The notes beneath the pieces are model-generated. The model saw only the letters and a list, made by a program, of their open reading frames with translations. It ran no database searches and was not told the DNA's origin. This document shows, in pieces, positions 8,871-18,288 of a DNA stretch of 64,000 nucleotides; position 1 is the stretch's first letter; every line of letters starts with the position of its first letter. The position numbers were made by a program, and so were the translations under genes. Source of the DNA: Myxococcales bacterium. GTDB taxonomy: Bacteria; Myxococcota_A; Polyangia; Nannocystales; Nannocystaceae. The DNA lies in the NCBI GenBank assembly GCA_020633315.1, contig JACKDV010000025.1, positions 1 to 64,000 of the forward strand. Direction: 5' to 3'.

Positions 8871-9098
8871 CACGGGGCTCGTGTTGCCTCGGAGGAATCG
8901 TCACCGGCTCGCACCGGCGCCATCTCCGTCCGATGGTGTGTTGCCTCACCAGTTTTACGCAGGCATCGAGCCGAGGAACAGCCCTTTCCGTGTCGGGTGA
9001 ACGCGGAAAGCTCGGGGCGGCGAGGGCGGTGCCGAGCGCCGTTTGGCGGCATCGCAGGGGGTTTTATTTTGGAGGGCTTCTGTTATCCATTAGCACTT
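8871..9098. promoter_or_regulatory. Divergent intergenic region with AT-rich tract before helD-like gene
   Basis: The 228 bp between the divergent M28 peptidase and helicase genes must carry both promoters. The last 40 bases (about 9061-9100) are markedly AT-rich against a 70% GC background. They include a TGTTATCCAT stretch (9081-9090) that could be an extended -10 element only about 10 nt before the helicase ATG, which would give an almost leaderless mRNA. No convincing -35 was found, so the assignment is weak. Confidence 0.4.
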
Positions 9099-11438
9099 AT
9101 GCCCAGAGGGACCTTCCAGCCGGAGCACGAGGATGCTCCGACGCCCGAGCGGGTCGGGCTGTCGGGGGATGGTGAGCGGATCGTCGCCAACGAGCTGGGC
9201 ATCCTGCAGGGGGTCCAGGCTCGACTCGAGCGCGAGGCTCGCTCCGCTCCCGAGCAGATCGAGGATCTCGACGCCCAGCTCATCGAGCTGCGCGACGCGA
9301 TCGCCGAGGCCAAGGAGGAGGACGTCCCCTCCCTCATCGATCAGATGCACCAGGTCGCGGCGCTCAGCCGCAAGCGCGGCCAGGGTCGCAGCATCCCCAT
9401 CGACCCCAAGAACCCGTACTTCGGGCACCTGCGCCTGCGCGAGGCCACCAGCCGCCGCGAGCGCGACGTGCTGATCGGCCGCCACACCCTGCTCGACGAC
9501 GGCGACGGGGTGAGCATCGTCGACTGGCGCAACGCCCCCGTCTCCCGCCTCTACTACCGCTACGAGGAGGAGGACGACTACGAGGAGGACTTCGACGATC
9601 GCACGATCGAGGGTCGCATCCTGGTGCGCCGCAGCCTCGCCGTCACCAACGGCCAGCTCCGCCGCGTGGCCGCGCCGCAGGGCACCTTCGCCGTCGACCG
9701 CCAGGGCCAGTGGCGCGAGGCCGAGGGCTCGGCCCAGCCCACCCTGCACGGCGGCAGCGGCACCGCGATCCGCTACGACCGCGGCACGCTGGGCGTGATG
9801 GGCGACGAGGCCCCCATCCGCGCCGACAAGCACCTGCAGGAGATCACCGCCCTCATCGACAAGCAGCAGTTCGAGCTCATCACCCGACCCGAGTCGGGGA
9901 TCGTGCTCATCCAGGGCGGCGCGGGCTCGGGCAAGACCACGGTGGCCCTGCACCGCGTGGCCTACCTCGCCTTCCAGGACCCGCGGCGCTTCTCGCCCGA
10001 CAAGATGATGATCGTCGTCTTCAACGAGGGCCTGGTGGAGTACATCCGCCACGTGCTGCCCTCGCTGGGGGTCGACGGGGTCACCGTCACCACCTACCGG
10101 CGCTGGTCGGCCCCGCTGGTGCGGCGGCTCAAGCTGCCCCTCGAGCAGCGCTACCTGAGCGACACCCCCGACCCGGTGGTGCGCTTCAAGAAGCACCCCG
10201 CGGTCATCCGCATCATCGAGGACATCGTGCGCGAGCAGGTGCAGGACGTCCGCGCCCAGCTGCAGCAGCGCCTGGGCGAGCGCGCCGGCGGCGAGTCGGT
10301 GCTGGCCCAGTGGGACGCGCTGTCGGCCATGGCCCCCTTCCCCCGGGCCGAGCGCATGCTGCAGTGGGTGGACAAGCGCCCCGCGGCCAAGCTCGACCCG
10401 CGCACCAAGGCCGCCGCCACCACCATCCTCCGCAGCGCCCGCGACGGCCTGCGCGACATCGTGGCCGACTGGCTCGAGCTCAACACCTCGGGCGCGCGCA
10501 TCCGGGCCGCGCTGCAGGAGCACGCGCCCGGGCAGTTCTCCGACGGCGACGTCGACACCATCGTGCGCTGGTGCGCCCGCAAGGTGGAGCTCGACGTGGA
10601 CCCCGACGAGGAGGTGCCCGAGGGCGCCGGCCTCGACGGGGAGGACGACGCGATCCTCCTGCGCCTGATGCAGCTCAAGCACGGCGGCATCTTCGTGGCC
10701 AACCGGCGCTTCGAGTACGAGCACGTGGTGATCGACGAGGCCCAGGACCTGTGCGCGCTCGAGGTGCGGGTGCTGCTCGACTGCGTCTCGGAGGGCCGCA
10801 GCGTCACCATCGCGGGCGACCGCGCCCAGAAGATGATCTTCGACAACGGCTTCACCGACTGGCCCCAGCTGCTCGCCGACGCCGGCCTGCCCCACGTGCA
10901 GATCCAGCCGCTGAAGATCACCTACCGCTCCACCCGCGAGGTGATGGAGTTCTCGCGCCACGTGCTCGGCCCGCTGCACGATCCCGAGGACGAGCTCATC
11001 GCCCGCGACGGCGCGCCGGTGGGCTACTTCGAGTTCGGCGACCAGGGCGAGGCGGTGGCCTTCCTCGGCGAGGCCCTGCGCGGCCTGATGCAGCGCGAGC
11101 CCTCGGCCTCGGTGGCCCTGATCTCCCGCTACCCCCAGCAGGCCGACCTCTACTACGACGCCCTGCGCATCGCCGAGGTGCCCAAGCTCCGCCGGGTGCG
11201 ACGCGAGGACTTCAGCTTCACCGCCGGCATCGACGTGACCGACGTGCGCCAGGTGAAGGGCCTCGAGTTCGACTACGTGGTGATCCTCGATCCCACCCGG
11301 CAGAACTTCCCCGCCACCACCCAGTCGCGCCACCTGATGCACATCGCGGCCACCCGCGCCGCGTTCCAGCTGTGGCTCATCTGCGCCGGCGAGCGCAGCC
11401 CGCTGCTGCCGCCCGAGCTGGTCAGCCAGCTCGGCTAG
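9099..11438 (+). CDS. HelD/UvrD-family ATP-dependent helicase-like protein
   Basis: 779-aa superfamily 1 protein resembling HelD, the RNA polymerase recycling factor. It has a charged coiled N-terminus (about residues 25-90, 'RLEREARSAPEQIEDLDAQLIELRDAI'-type), then 'YFGHLRLRE...VLIGRHTLLD...VSIVDWRNAPVSRLYYRYEE', the segment found before the motor in HelD proteins. Walker A 'GGAGSGKTT' is at about 273 and Walker B 'DEAQDL' at about 546. 'IAGDRAQKM' (motif III region), 'TYRSTREVMEF' (motif IV) and 'TDVRQVKGLEFDYVVI' (motif V) follow. HelD is known from Gram-positive bacteria; its role here would be removing stalled polymerase, by analogy only. ATG at 9099. It is divergent from the M28 gene. 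Confidence 0.87.
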   Translation: MPRGTFQPEHEDAPTPERVGLSGDGERIVANELGILQGVQARLEREARSAPEQIEDLDAQLIELRDAIAEAKEEDVPSLIDQMHQVAALSRKRGQGRSIPIDPKNPYFGHLRLREATSRRERDVLIGRHTLLDDGDGVSIVDWRNAPVSRLYYRYEEEDDYEEDFDDRTIEGRILVRRSLAVTNGQLRRVAAPQGTFAVDRQGQWREAEGSAQPTLHGGSGTAIRYDRGTLGVMGDEAPIRADKHLQEITALIDKQQFELITRPESGIVLIQGGAGSGKTTVALHRVAYLAFQDPRRFSPDKMMIVVFNEGLVEYIRHVLPSLGVDGVTVTTYRRWSAPLVRRLKLPLEQRYLSDTPDPVVRFKKHPAVIRIIEDIVREQVQDVRAQLQQRLGERAGGESVLAQWDALSAMAPFPRAERMLQWVDKRPAAKLDPRTKAAATTILRSARDGLRDIVADWLELNTSGARIRAALQEHAPGQFSDGDVDTIVRWCARKVELDVDPDEEVPEGAGLDGEDDAILLRLMQLKHGGIFVANRRFEYEHVVIDEAQDLCALEVRVLLDCVSEGRSVTIAGDRAQKMIFDNGFTDWPQLLADAGLPHVQIQPLKITYRSTREVMEFSRHVLGPLHDPEDELIARDGAPVGYFEFGDQGEAVAFLGEALRGLMQREPSASVALISRYPQQADLYYDALRIAEVPKLRRVRREDFSFTAGIDVTDVRQVKGLEFDYVVILDPTRQNFPATTQSRHLMHIAATRAAFQLWLICAGERSPLLPPELVSQLG

Positions 11439-11491
11439 CCCGCGCCCTCCGTGCCAGGGCCTCGCCGTCATGCCGCGACGGCGATGCCCCG

Positions 11492-11546
11492 GACACAATC
11501 GTGTCGACGCACGACGAGCGCTCGTGCACGCGTGATCGATCGCGTG
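11492..11546. terminator. Cluster of three short hairpins between convergent genes
   Basis: Three adjacent dyads lie in the 214-bp gap between the convergent helicase and DUF1232 genes: GACAC/GTGTC (11492-11505), GCACGA/TCGTGC (11509-11527) and CACGCG/CGCGTG (11527-11546). The arrangement fits a bidirectional termination zone, although no T-run follows any of them. The rest of the gap shows nothing else. Confidence 0.4.
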
Positions 11547-11652
11547 GCATCGGCCTTGCGAGCGACCGCGGCCGCCGGCCGGGGTGGGCCTTGGTCGTGA
11601 ACGAGGCTGCCTACCGGTGGGTCATGATCGTGACCACTGGCATCACCCCAAC

Positions 11653-12441
11653 TCACTCATACGCAGAGATGTCCCCCCCCGGAGTCATGTGCACCGCCCC
11701 ACCCCCCGCGAAGTCGATGGTGATCCCCTCATCATCGACCTCTCCAAAGCCCCCATGACGCAGATACGGAGTATCGAGGGTGAACGAGGACCCCGGCCGG
11801 CTCCAGTCGTGATGCAGGGCAAGCGGACAGGTCTCGATCTTCCGCGCCCGAGCCGCTGCCACCGATGCCGGCAGCATGTGCAGCAAGTGGATCTCGTTCC
11901 AGGTATGCGTCACCAGATGCTGCATGCGCTCGAAGTCCGCAGGCGACAGCGCCAGCGCCAGCAGCGACAGCGCCCGTAGCTCGCGGCCCGGCTCCAGGGT
12001 CACCCCCACGCCCATGCGCGCCAGCGCCAGGCGCATGGTCTTGAGCACGATGCAGTCGTCCACGAAGCCGTAGCCCCCCGGCGCCCGGTCGTCCACCAGC
12101 TCCACCGGCTGCACCAAGTACGCCAGCGCCCCCAGCACCGCGCAGCGCACGTGCGGCGACGCGTGCCCCTCTCGCGCCAGCTCGAGCAGCTCCGCCACGT
12201 GCTCTGGGATCTCCTTGATCAGCCGTAGCTGGGCCCGCGCCAGCAGCAGCGCGCCCAGGCGATCGACGGGGCGCGGCGCGTCCGGGTCGTCCTCGGCCAG
12301 CACCGCCGACAGCTCGCCGGGGGCCTCGCGAAACGGCGCCGGGTTGTGGGTGAGCACCTGCTCGCTGAACGCCGCGGCATCCCGCTCCACGTCGAGCCCA
12401 CGCAGCGCCTCCAGGGTCTGATCCAACAGCCGCATCAACAT
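11653..12441 (-). CDS. DUF1232 (YkvA-like) domain protein
   Basis: 262-aa protein with a DUF1232-like segment: 'VRCAVLGALAYLVQPVELVDDRAPGGYGFVDDCIVL', matching the family pattern of a short hydrophobic helix ending in Pro followed by 'D.iP...G..DD'. DUF1232 proteins are small membrane-associated proteins of unknown role. The rest is helical, with a His/Glu-containing C-terminal part ('TWNEIHLLHMLPASVA') of no recognised family. ATG 12441 is preferred over an upstream start at 12561 because GGGGAG sits 7 nt before it. It is convergent with the helicase gene and is followed by nothing on its own strand. Confidence 0.68.
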   Translation of the reverse strand: MLMRLLDQTLEALRGLDVERDAAAFSEQVLTHNPAPFREAPGELSAVLAEDDPDAPRPVDRLGALLLARAQLRLIKEIPEHVAELLELAREGHASPHVRCAVLGALAYLVQPVELVDDRAPGGYGFVDDCIVLKTMRLALARMGVGVTLEPGRELRALSLLALALSPADFERMQHLVTHTWNEIHLLHMLPASVAAARARKIETCPLALHHDWSRPGSSFTLDTPYLRHGGFGEVDDEGITIDFAGGGAVHMTPGGDISAYE

Positions 12442-12594
12442 CGCCGATCTCCCCGGCCGTGCCTCCGCCACGAAGGCGAGCACGCCCGATAGCAGGCTAG
12501 CGAGTGCGCGGCCGTGAGCAGGCCGCAACGATCGCCGCCAGCGTCCCCCGACATCACGCAAGCGCTGCGCGGCGCGGCGCGGCGCGCTCCGCCG

Positions 12595-14055
12595 CTAGTC
12601 GAGGATGCGGAACTCGATTCGACGGTTGTTCGCGCGGCCGTCGGCGCTCGCGTTGCTGTCGATCGGCTCGTCGGGACCGGCGCCGCGAGTGATGATGCGT
12701 GACTCGTCCACCCCGTGCTCCACCAGGTACTGCTTGACCGCGTCGGCCCGCTTCTGCGACAGGCGCATGTTCACCTCGCGCTTGCCGCTGTTGTCGGTGT
12801 GGCCGCTGACCTCGATGCGGATGTGGGGGTACTTGACCAGCACCGCCACCGCCTCGTCGAGCATCGGCCGCGAGTCCTTGGTGAGGTTGGCCTTGGAGAG
12901 CTCGAAGTTGATCCCCTCCAGGCGGCCGCTGAAGCGCTGGATCTCGTCGGGAACCTCGTCCGCGCAGCCGTCGTCGTCCTCGAAGCCGTTGTAGCTCTCG
13001 GGCTCCTGCGGGCACTGGTCGTCGGGCACCAGGATGCCGTCGCCGTCGGCATCGCGATCGGGGCAGCCATCGGGCTCCACCCCCGCCTCGTCGGGGCAGG
13101 TGTCCTCCTCGTCGACGAAGCCGTCTCCGTCCCGGTCCGACGCGGCCGGGCAGCCGTCGGGAGCCACGCCCGCCTCGGTGGGGCAGGCGTCCTCCTCGTC
13201 GATGAACCCGTCCCCGTCCTGGTCGTCGGGCTTGGTCGGCTCGGGCTCCGGCTCCGGCTGTCGATCCACGTCGCGCTCGCGGCCCAGGGTGATCGACAGG
13301 CCCAGCAGCACCTCGATCGAGTTGGTCGCGCCGCCGCTCACCCCTCGCCGGGGGCTGATCACGTCGCGCAGGTCGAGCCGCGCCACGATGCGCCGGTTGA
13401 TGAAGAGCTTGGAGCCGATCCCCAGGTGGAAGGCCGGGTCCACGTCCTGGCCGAGCACCACCGCGGGGTTGCTGCGCATCCCCAGCGCGCCCGCGCCGAA
13501 CAACGCGAAGGGAGCGATGCTCGCGAAGGGGAGCTGCCCGATGAGGTGCCCGCGCACCGCGAACATGCTCACCGGGTAGCCGTCCTTCAGGGTGGAGGTG
13601 GGCAGGTAGGAGCCCTCGGCCTCGACCCCCAGGAAGCGCAGCGGGAAGTAGCCCAGGCGCACGCCCACCTCGGGGGCCACCGTGGCCAGCGGCAGGAAGC
13701 CCTGGCGCGGCCGGTTGGGCCGCGGCTCGAACAGCTCGAGGTCGCGGGCCGGCAGCATCAGCCCGCCGTAGGCCCCCAGCTCCAGCATGTTGCGCTCGGG
13801 CGCCCAGCGCTGGACCCAGGGCCGATCCTTGCGCTTGCTCAGCGCCGCATCGTCCTCGCCGCCGACCTTGGCCTTCGCCTTGGCCTTCGCCTTGCCCTTC
13901 AGGCCCCCCAGGTCGAGCTTCGGCCCCTTGGCCACGCCCTCGTTCGGGCTCGCCTCCCCATCTCCCCCGGAAGGGGCCGCATGAGCGGCCGCCGGGCCCG
14001 AGAAGGGCAGGGCCACCGCCAGCCGTACGGCGAGGAGCTTGGCGCGACGAGACAT
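12595..14055 (-). CDS. OmpA-family outer membrane/peptidoglycan-binding protein
   Basis: 486-aa envelope protein. It has a signal peptide 'MSRRAKLLAVRLAVALPF...AHA', then a Lys/Ala-rich stretch, an outer-membrane beta-barrel-like region (about 60-260), and three acidic Asp/Cys repeats of the thrombospondin type 3 kind ('DQDGDGFIDEEDACP', 'DRDGDGFVDEEDTCP', 'DADGDGILVPDDQCP') that probably bind calcium. The C-terminal OmpA domain has 'VSGHTDNSGKREVNMRLSQKRA' and 'NRRIEFRI', with the peptidoglycan-contacting Asp and Arg in place. It anchors the outer membrane to the wall. ATG 14055 is chosen because it gives a clean signal peptide; a longer frame starts at 14085. Confidence 0.92.
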   Translation of the reverse strand: MSRRAKLLAVRLAVALPFSGPAAAHAAPSGGDGEASPNEGVAKGPKLDLGGLKGKAKAKAKAKVGGEDDAALSKRKDRPWVQRWAPERNMLELGAYGGLMLPARDLELFEPRPNRPRQGFLPLATVAPEVGVRLGYFPLRFLGVEAEGSYLPTSTLKDGYPVSMFAVRGHLIGQLPFASIAPFALFGAGALGMRSNPAVVLGQDVDPAFHLGIGSKLFINRRIVARLDLRDVISPRRGVSGGATNSIEVLLGLSITLGRERDVDRQPEPEPEPTKPDDQDGDGFIDEEDACPTEAGVAPDGCPAASDRDGDGFVDEEDTCPDEAGVEPDGCPDRDADGDGILVPDDQCPQEPESYNGFEDDDGCADEVPDEIQRFSGRLEGINFELSKANLTKDSRPMLDEAVAVLVKYPHIRIEVSGHTDNSGKREVNMRLSQKRADAVKQYLVEHGVDESRIITRGAGPDEPIDSNASADGRANNRRIEFRILD

Positions 14056-14430
14056 GGGACCCGGAAATCGTGACACGTGCCCCACGGGCCGGCGAAATTT
14101 CAGGGCGTTTTCCGCTCACATGGTCGGCCGTTCAGCGGGATCCCGACGGCAAGGCGCACCCGCGTTCGCCTCGCCTCGCGTGCTTCCGCGCCCCTCGACC
14201 CGCGTTCGGTGCAGCCGCACCCTCGACCCGCGTTCGGTGCAGCCGCGCCCCTCGACCCGCGTTCGGTGCAGCCGCGCCTCGACGAGCGACCGCGCACAGC
14301 CCAACCGATGCTCACGTCGGCTGGGCAGGCCCGGGTATCGCAACCTCTCCCCGCATCGCTCGTCCACGGATCGGAGGCGCTCCCGTTGCTCGTCTGCGAT
14401 GGCCCACTCGTTCCGCTCGTCACCGCGGCC
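14056..14430. other. Gene-poor stretch between OmpA-type gene and small lipoprotein gene
   Basis: 375 bp between divergently placed genes. It holds the 28-bp tandem repeat array at 14194-14283 and otherwise shows no coding signal that I trust. The open frames across it read Arg/Pro-rich low-complexity peptides. Promoters for both flanking genes are expected here but no clear -35/-10 pair is visible. Confidence 0.5.
14194..14283. repeat. Tandem array of about 28-bp units
   Basis: Three full units and one partial unit begin with CTCGACC at 14194, 14222, 14251 and 14278 (spacings 28, 29 and 27). The shared core is CTCGACCCGCGTTCGGTGC followed by AGCCGC. Units are nearly identical apart from one or two bases at the junction. 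The spacing is not a multiple of three, so the array is not a coding repeat. Function unknown; slipped-strand copy-number change is likely. Confidence 0.85.
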
Positions 14431-14736
14431 TTGAGATCGGCGGGGCTCTTGCTGCTGCTCGCCGCCGCATGCACCCCCTCGCCCAGGGCCTCGAGCTCCC
14501 CGGCGTCCGGCGAGGAGCAAGCCGAGACGCAACGAGACCCGGCGTCCGGCGAGGAGCAAGCCGAGACGCAGCACGACCCGGCGTCCGCCCCCTGCGACCC
14601 GCTGCCGAATGAAGGCGACCCCTGCGACGGCAAGACGCCGTACTGCGTGGCCGACTGGGGCGAGCCGGGCGGCTGGAGCACCGCGCTGTGGTGCCGCGAC
14701 GGCCACTGGCAGATCGAGGAGGAGAAGAACCTCTGA
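14431..14736 (+). CDS. Small predicted lipoprotein with internal 13-residue repeat
   Basis: About 101 aa. The N-terminus reads 'RSAGLLLLLAAACTPSP', a short lipoprotein signal with lipobox AAAC. It is followed by two tandem copies of a 13-residue unit (ASGEEQAETQ plus RDP or HDP) coded by an exact-register 39-bp DNA repeat (14500-14578). The C-terminus is Cys- and Trp-rich ('CDPLPNEGDPCDGKTPYC...LWCRDGHWQI'), reading like a small disulfide-stabilised binding module. The start is uncertain: TTG 14431 gives the best signal peptide; an ATG at 14308 is in frame. It converges on the dehydrogenase gene. Function unknown. Confidence 0.6.
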   Translation: MRSAGLLLLLAAACTPSPRASSSPASGEEQAETQRDPASGEEQAETQHDPASAPCDPLPNEGDPCDGKTPYCVADWGEPGGWSTALWCRDGHWQIEEEKNL

Positions 14737-14764
14737 TCCGAGGCGGAGCGGAGCCCGAACGCGA

Positions 14765-14795
14765 GCACGGCTCGCGGAAGCTCCGCGAGCCGTGC
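14765..14795. terminator. Perfect 14-bp hairpin between convergent genes
   Basis: GCACGGCTCGCGGA (14765-14778) pairs perfectly with 14782-14795 across a 3-nt loop. It lies in the 82-bp gap between the small lipoprotein gene and the convergent dehydrogenase gene, the expected place for a bidirectional terminator. No T-run is present on either side, which is common in very GC-rich genomes. Confidence 0.7.
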
Positions 14796-14818
14796 CTGGG
14801 GAGCGCCGGACCCCTTCG

Positions 14819-15970
<1,152 letters not shown>

Positions 15971-16040
15971 GGGCGATGGTGTACCGCAGAGCGCGCCCCA
16001 ATCGCTGGGGAACGGCGTTGCGGATCCTCACCACGGCCCC

Positions 16041-16739
16041 TCACCACAGGCCGGGCACCAGCCGCCAGCGCACCCGCTGGCAGTACTCGGGGTATCCCGG
16101 CAGCTCGTCTCGCAGGACCTGCTCCTCGTTGCGGATGCGGACGACGAGGACCGGCAGCACCAACACCATCGGCGGCAGCGCCCACAGCGACCCCAGGGCC
16201 AGCGGGAGCATCAGCATGATCGGAGTCACGGCCGTGTACATGGGGTGTCGGACGATCGCGTACGGGCCGCTGTCGATGAGCTCCTGCTCGGCCTCGACCT
16301 CGACGGTGCGCGCCGCGTAGCGGTTGGTCTGGAGCACCCAGAAGAACATCGCGAAGCCGAGCACGATGATCAGGTTGGCCACGATCACCACCGCGCCCGG
16401 GAGCTGCGACCAGCCGTAGCGGAAGTCGAAGCCGGCGAGGATCAGGCTGCCGTAGGCCACCACCCCGAACACCGCGATGGCCCACTTCTGGGTGGTCTGC
16501 TGCTCCCGCGTCTTGAGCCGGCGCTCGAGCAGCTTCGGGTCGCGCCGCAGGAAGTAGACGGTCATCACCATCATCGGCACGAACAGCGAGGCGAGGAACA
16601 GCCAGCCCGGCCAGTAGCGGAAGGTCCCGGCGGGCCAGAACAGCATCGCGCCCATGATCACGATGCCCCCCATCACGCGGGCGAGGATGCGGGGCAGCAG
16701 CCGCGGGGTGGGCTCGGCAGGGCTGGCGTCGACCGTCAT
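16041..16739 (-). CDS. Isoprenylcysteine carboxyl methyltransferase-family membrane protein
   Basis: 232-aa integral membrane protein with about five membrane segments. The C-terminal catalytic signature of the ICMT/phospholipid methyltransferase family is present: 'ELIDSGPYAIVRHPMYTAV' and 'RNEEQVLRDELPGYPEYCQRVRWRLVPGLW' (the RHPxY and EE...Y pairs that hold S-adenosylmethionine). Bacterial members methylate lipids or small hydrophobic substrates; the target here is unknown. ATG at 16739. It lies upstream of the dehydrogenase gene on the same strand and could be cotranscribed. Confidence 0.88.
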   Translation of the reverse strand: MTVDASPAEPTPRLLPRILARVMGGIVIMGAMLFWPAGTFRYWPGWLFLASLFVPMMVMTVYFLRRDPKLLERRLKTREQQTTQKWAIAVFGVVAYGSLILAGFDFRYGWSQLPGAVVIVANLIIVLGFAMFFWVLQTNRYAARTVEVEAEQELIDSGPYAIVRHPMYTAVTPIMLMLPLALGSLWALPPMVLVLPVLVVRIRNEEQVLRDELPGYPEYCQRVRWRLVPGLW

Positions 16740-16849
16740 CGTCGCTCGCGATCATGCCATCACCCGGCCGGACGACGGCCCCCGACCCGCGCGCACGACC
16801 CTCGCCGGCGCGCTCCCCTCCCCGCAGTCCTTGCGCCCTTCGAAAGGGA

Positions 16850-16878
16850 CGAGGGCGACGCCCAGGACGTCGCCCTCG
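16850..16878 (-). terminator. Stable hairpin downstream of DUF1552 gene
   Basis: CGAGGGCGACG (16850-16860) pairs perfectly with 16868-16878 across a 7-nt loop, about 40 nt beyond the stop of the leftward-reading DUF1552 gene. On the minus strand it is followed by GTCCCTTTCG, and a second small CCCTT/AAGGG dyad lies next to it. This is a good candidate for the end of the DUF1592-DUF1552 operon. Confidence 0.65.
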
Positions 16879-16914
16879 CAATGGCAGCGGAGCAGGAGCA
16901 GGAGGGAGCGAGGA

Positions 16915-18288
16915 TCAGCCGAGGTTCTCGAGCGGACCGCCGTTGACCTGGGGATTGCCGAAGCTGAGCGCGTCGTTGCCGAAGAGGTTGAGCAGCGCGA
17001 CGTAGAGGTCGTTGTGGGAGCGGTCGGTGTACTGAAGCCAGCGACCGGTGTCGAGCTGGCCGGCGTAGTTGCCCGCGAGCACGAAGGGGATCTCGGTCTT
17101 GCTGTGGGTGTCGCCGTTGCCCTGCTCGTTGACCCACAGCACCACGGTGTTGTCGAGCAGGCTGCCGTCGAGCTCGGGCTGCGCCGCGAGCTTGCCCAGC
17201 AGGTAGGCGAATTGCTCGGCGTACCAGTTGTTGATGGCGGTGAGCTGGGCCCGCGAGGCGGGGTCGTTGTCGGCCTCGTGCGAGAGGCTGTGGTGGCTGT
17301 TGCTCTGCCCCAGCCACGAGAAGCGCACGCCGCTCTGGGCGGTGGACCACTGCAGGCTGCTCACCCGGGTGATGTCGCAGGTGAGCGCCATCGTCATCAG
17401 GTCCATCTGCAGCCGCCCCACCTCGGGGTAGTTGTCGTTGGCCAGCGGATCGAGGGCCCCGGGCTCGCCCGGCAGCGTGCAGCCGGGCAGCGGCCCGCCC
17501 TCGGCGTCGAGCGACTGCTCCACCTCGCGGATCGCCTGCAGGTGGGCCTCGAGCTTGAGCCGGTCGTTGCCGCCGAGCTTGGCGTCGAGGGCCGCGAAGT
17601 CCTCCTTGACGCGGTCGAGCACGCTGTGCCGGCGCGTCCGCAGGGCGGCGAGCTCGGAGGGGTCGGCGCCGAGCTGCAGGAAGAACGAGTCGAAGGCCGC
17701 GCGCGGATCGTTCTCGGGCGGCAGCACCTCGAAGGGGGCGCGGTAGCACATGCGGCTGGTGATCTGGCGGGCCAGGTCGAGCTGCGCCTTCACCCCGAAC
17801 TCGATCGAGCGGAAGGCGGTCTCGCTGCCGATGGTGTTGGCCACCACCTGGTCGATGGAGGGGCCGCCGGCCGAGCCGTCGGGCAGGTGGCTGAACTCGC
17901 CCACCCCGCTGGGCCCCACCACCAGGTCGGTGGCGGTGAGCATGTGCCCCATGCCCAGGTCGTGGCCGTTGCCGCCCGGGCCGTAGTTGCGCGACTGCAT
18001 GTCGAGCCCGTCGAGCACGATCAGGCGGTCCTTGAAGGCCTCGAGCGGGGCGAGGATCCGCCCGGGGTCGCTGGGATCGTCGAGCAGGAAGTCCTGCTGG
18101 GTGCCCACCGGCCGCCAGCGCTCCTCGATGGTGCCGTTGGCCGAGAAGAACACGATGAAGCGCGGCGGCGGATCTCCCTCGGCGGCGTGGATGGTGCGGG
18201 TGCGCCCCACCATGGCCTCGAGGAAGGGCAGGGCGACCGCGATGCCGCCCGCGCCCCGCAGGACCGTCCTTCGAGATAGCGGCTTCAT
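16915..18288 (-). CDS. DUF1552 protein, Tat-exported (first pair)
   Basis: 457-aa protein of the DUF1552 family, known chiefly from planctomycetes and myxobacteria and of unknown function. The N-terminus 'MKPLSRRTVLRGAGGIAVALPFLEAMVG' is a twin-arginine export signal (SRRTVLRG). Family landmarks: 'RFIVFFSANGTIEERWRPVG', 'LDGLDMQSRNYGPGGNGHDLGMGHMLT', 'SIDQVVANTIG', 'SLQWSTAQSGVRFSWLGQSNSHHSLSHE' and 'LWVNEQGNGDTHSKTEIPFVLAGN'. The His/Asn/Asp pattern resembles alkaline-phosphatase/sulfatase-like folds. ATG 18288 overlaps the stop of the DUF1592 gene by one base (TGATG), so the two proteins are translationally coupled and probably act together. Confidence 0.9.
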   Translation of the reverse strand: MKPLSRRTVLRGAGGIAVALPFLEAMVGRTRTIHAAEGDPPPRFIVFFSANGTIEERWRPVGTQQDFLLDDPSDPGRILAPLEAFKDRLIVLDGLDMQSRNYGPGGNGHDLGMGHMLTATDLVVGPSGVGEFSHLPDGSAGGPSIDQVVANTIGSETAFRSIEFGVKAQLDLARQITSRMCYRAPFEVLPPENDPRAAFDSFFLQLGADPSELAALRTRRHSVLDRVKEDFAALDAKLGGNDRLKLEAHLQAIREVEQSLDAEGGPLPGCTLPGEPGALDPLANDNYPEVGRLQMDLMTMALTCDITRVSSLQWSTAQSGVRFSWLGQSNSHHSLSHEADNDPASRAQLTAINNWYAEQFAYLLGKLAAQPELDGSLLDNTVVLWVNEQGNGDTHSKTEIPFVLAGNYAGQLDTGRWLQYTDRSHNDLYVALLNLFGNDALSFGNPQVNGGPLENLG

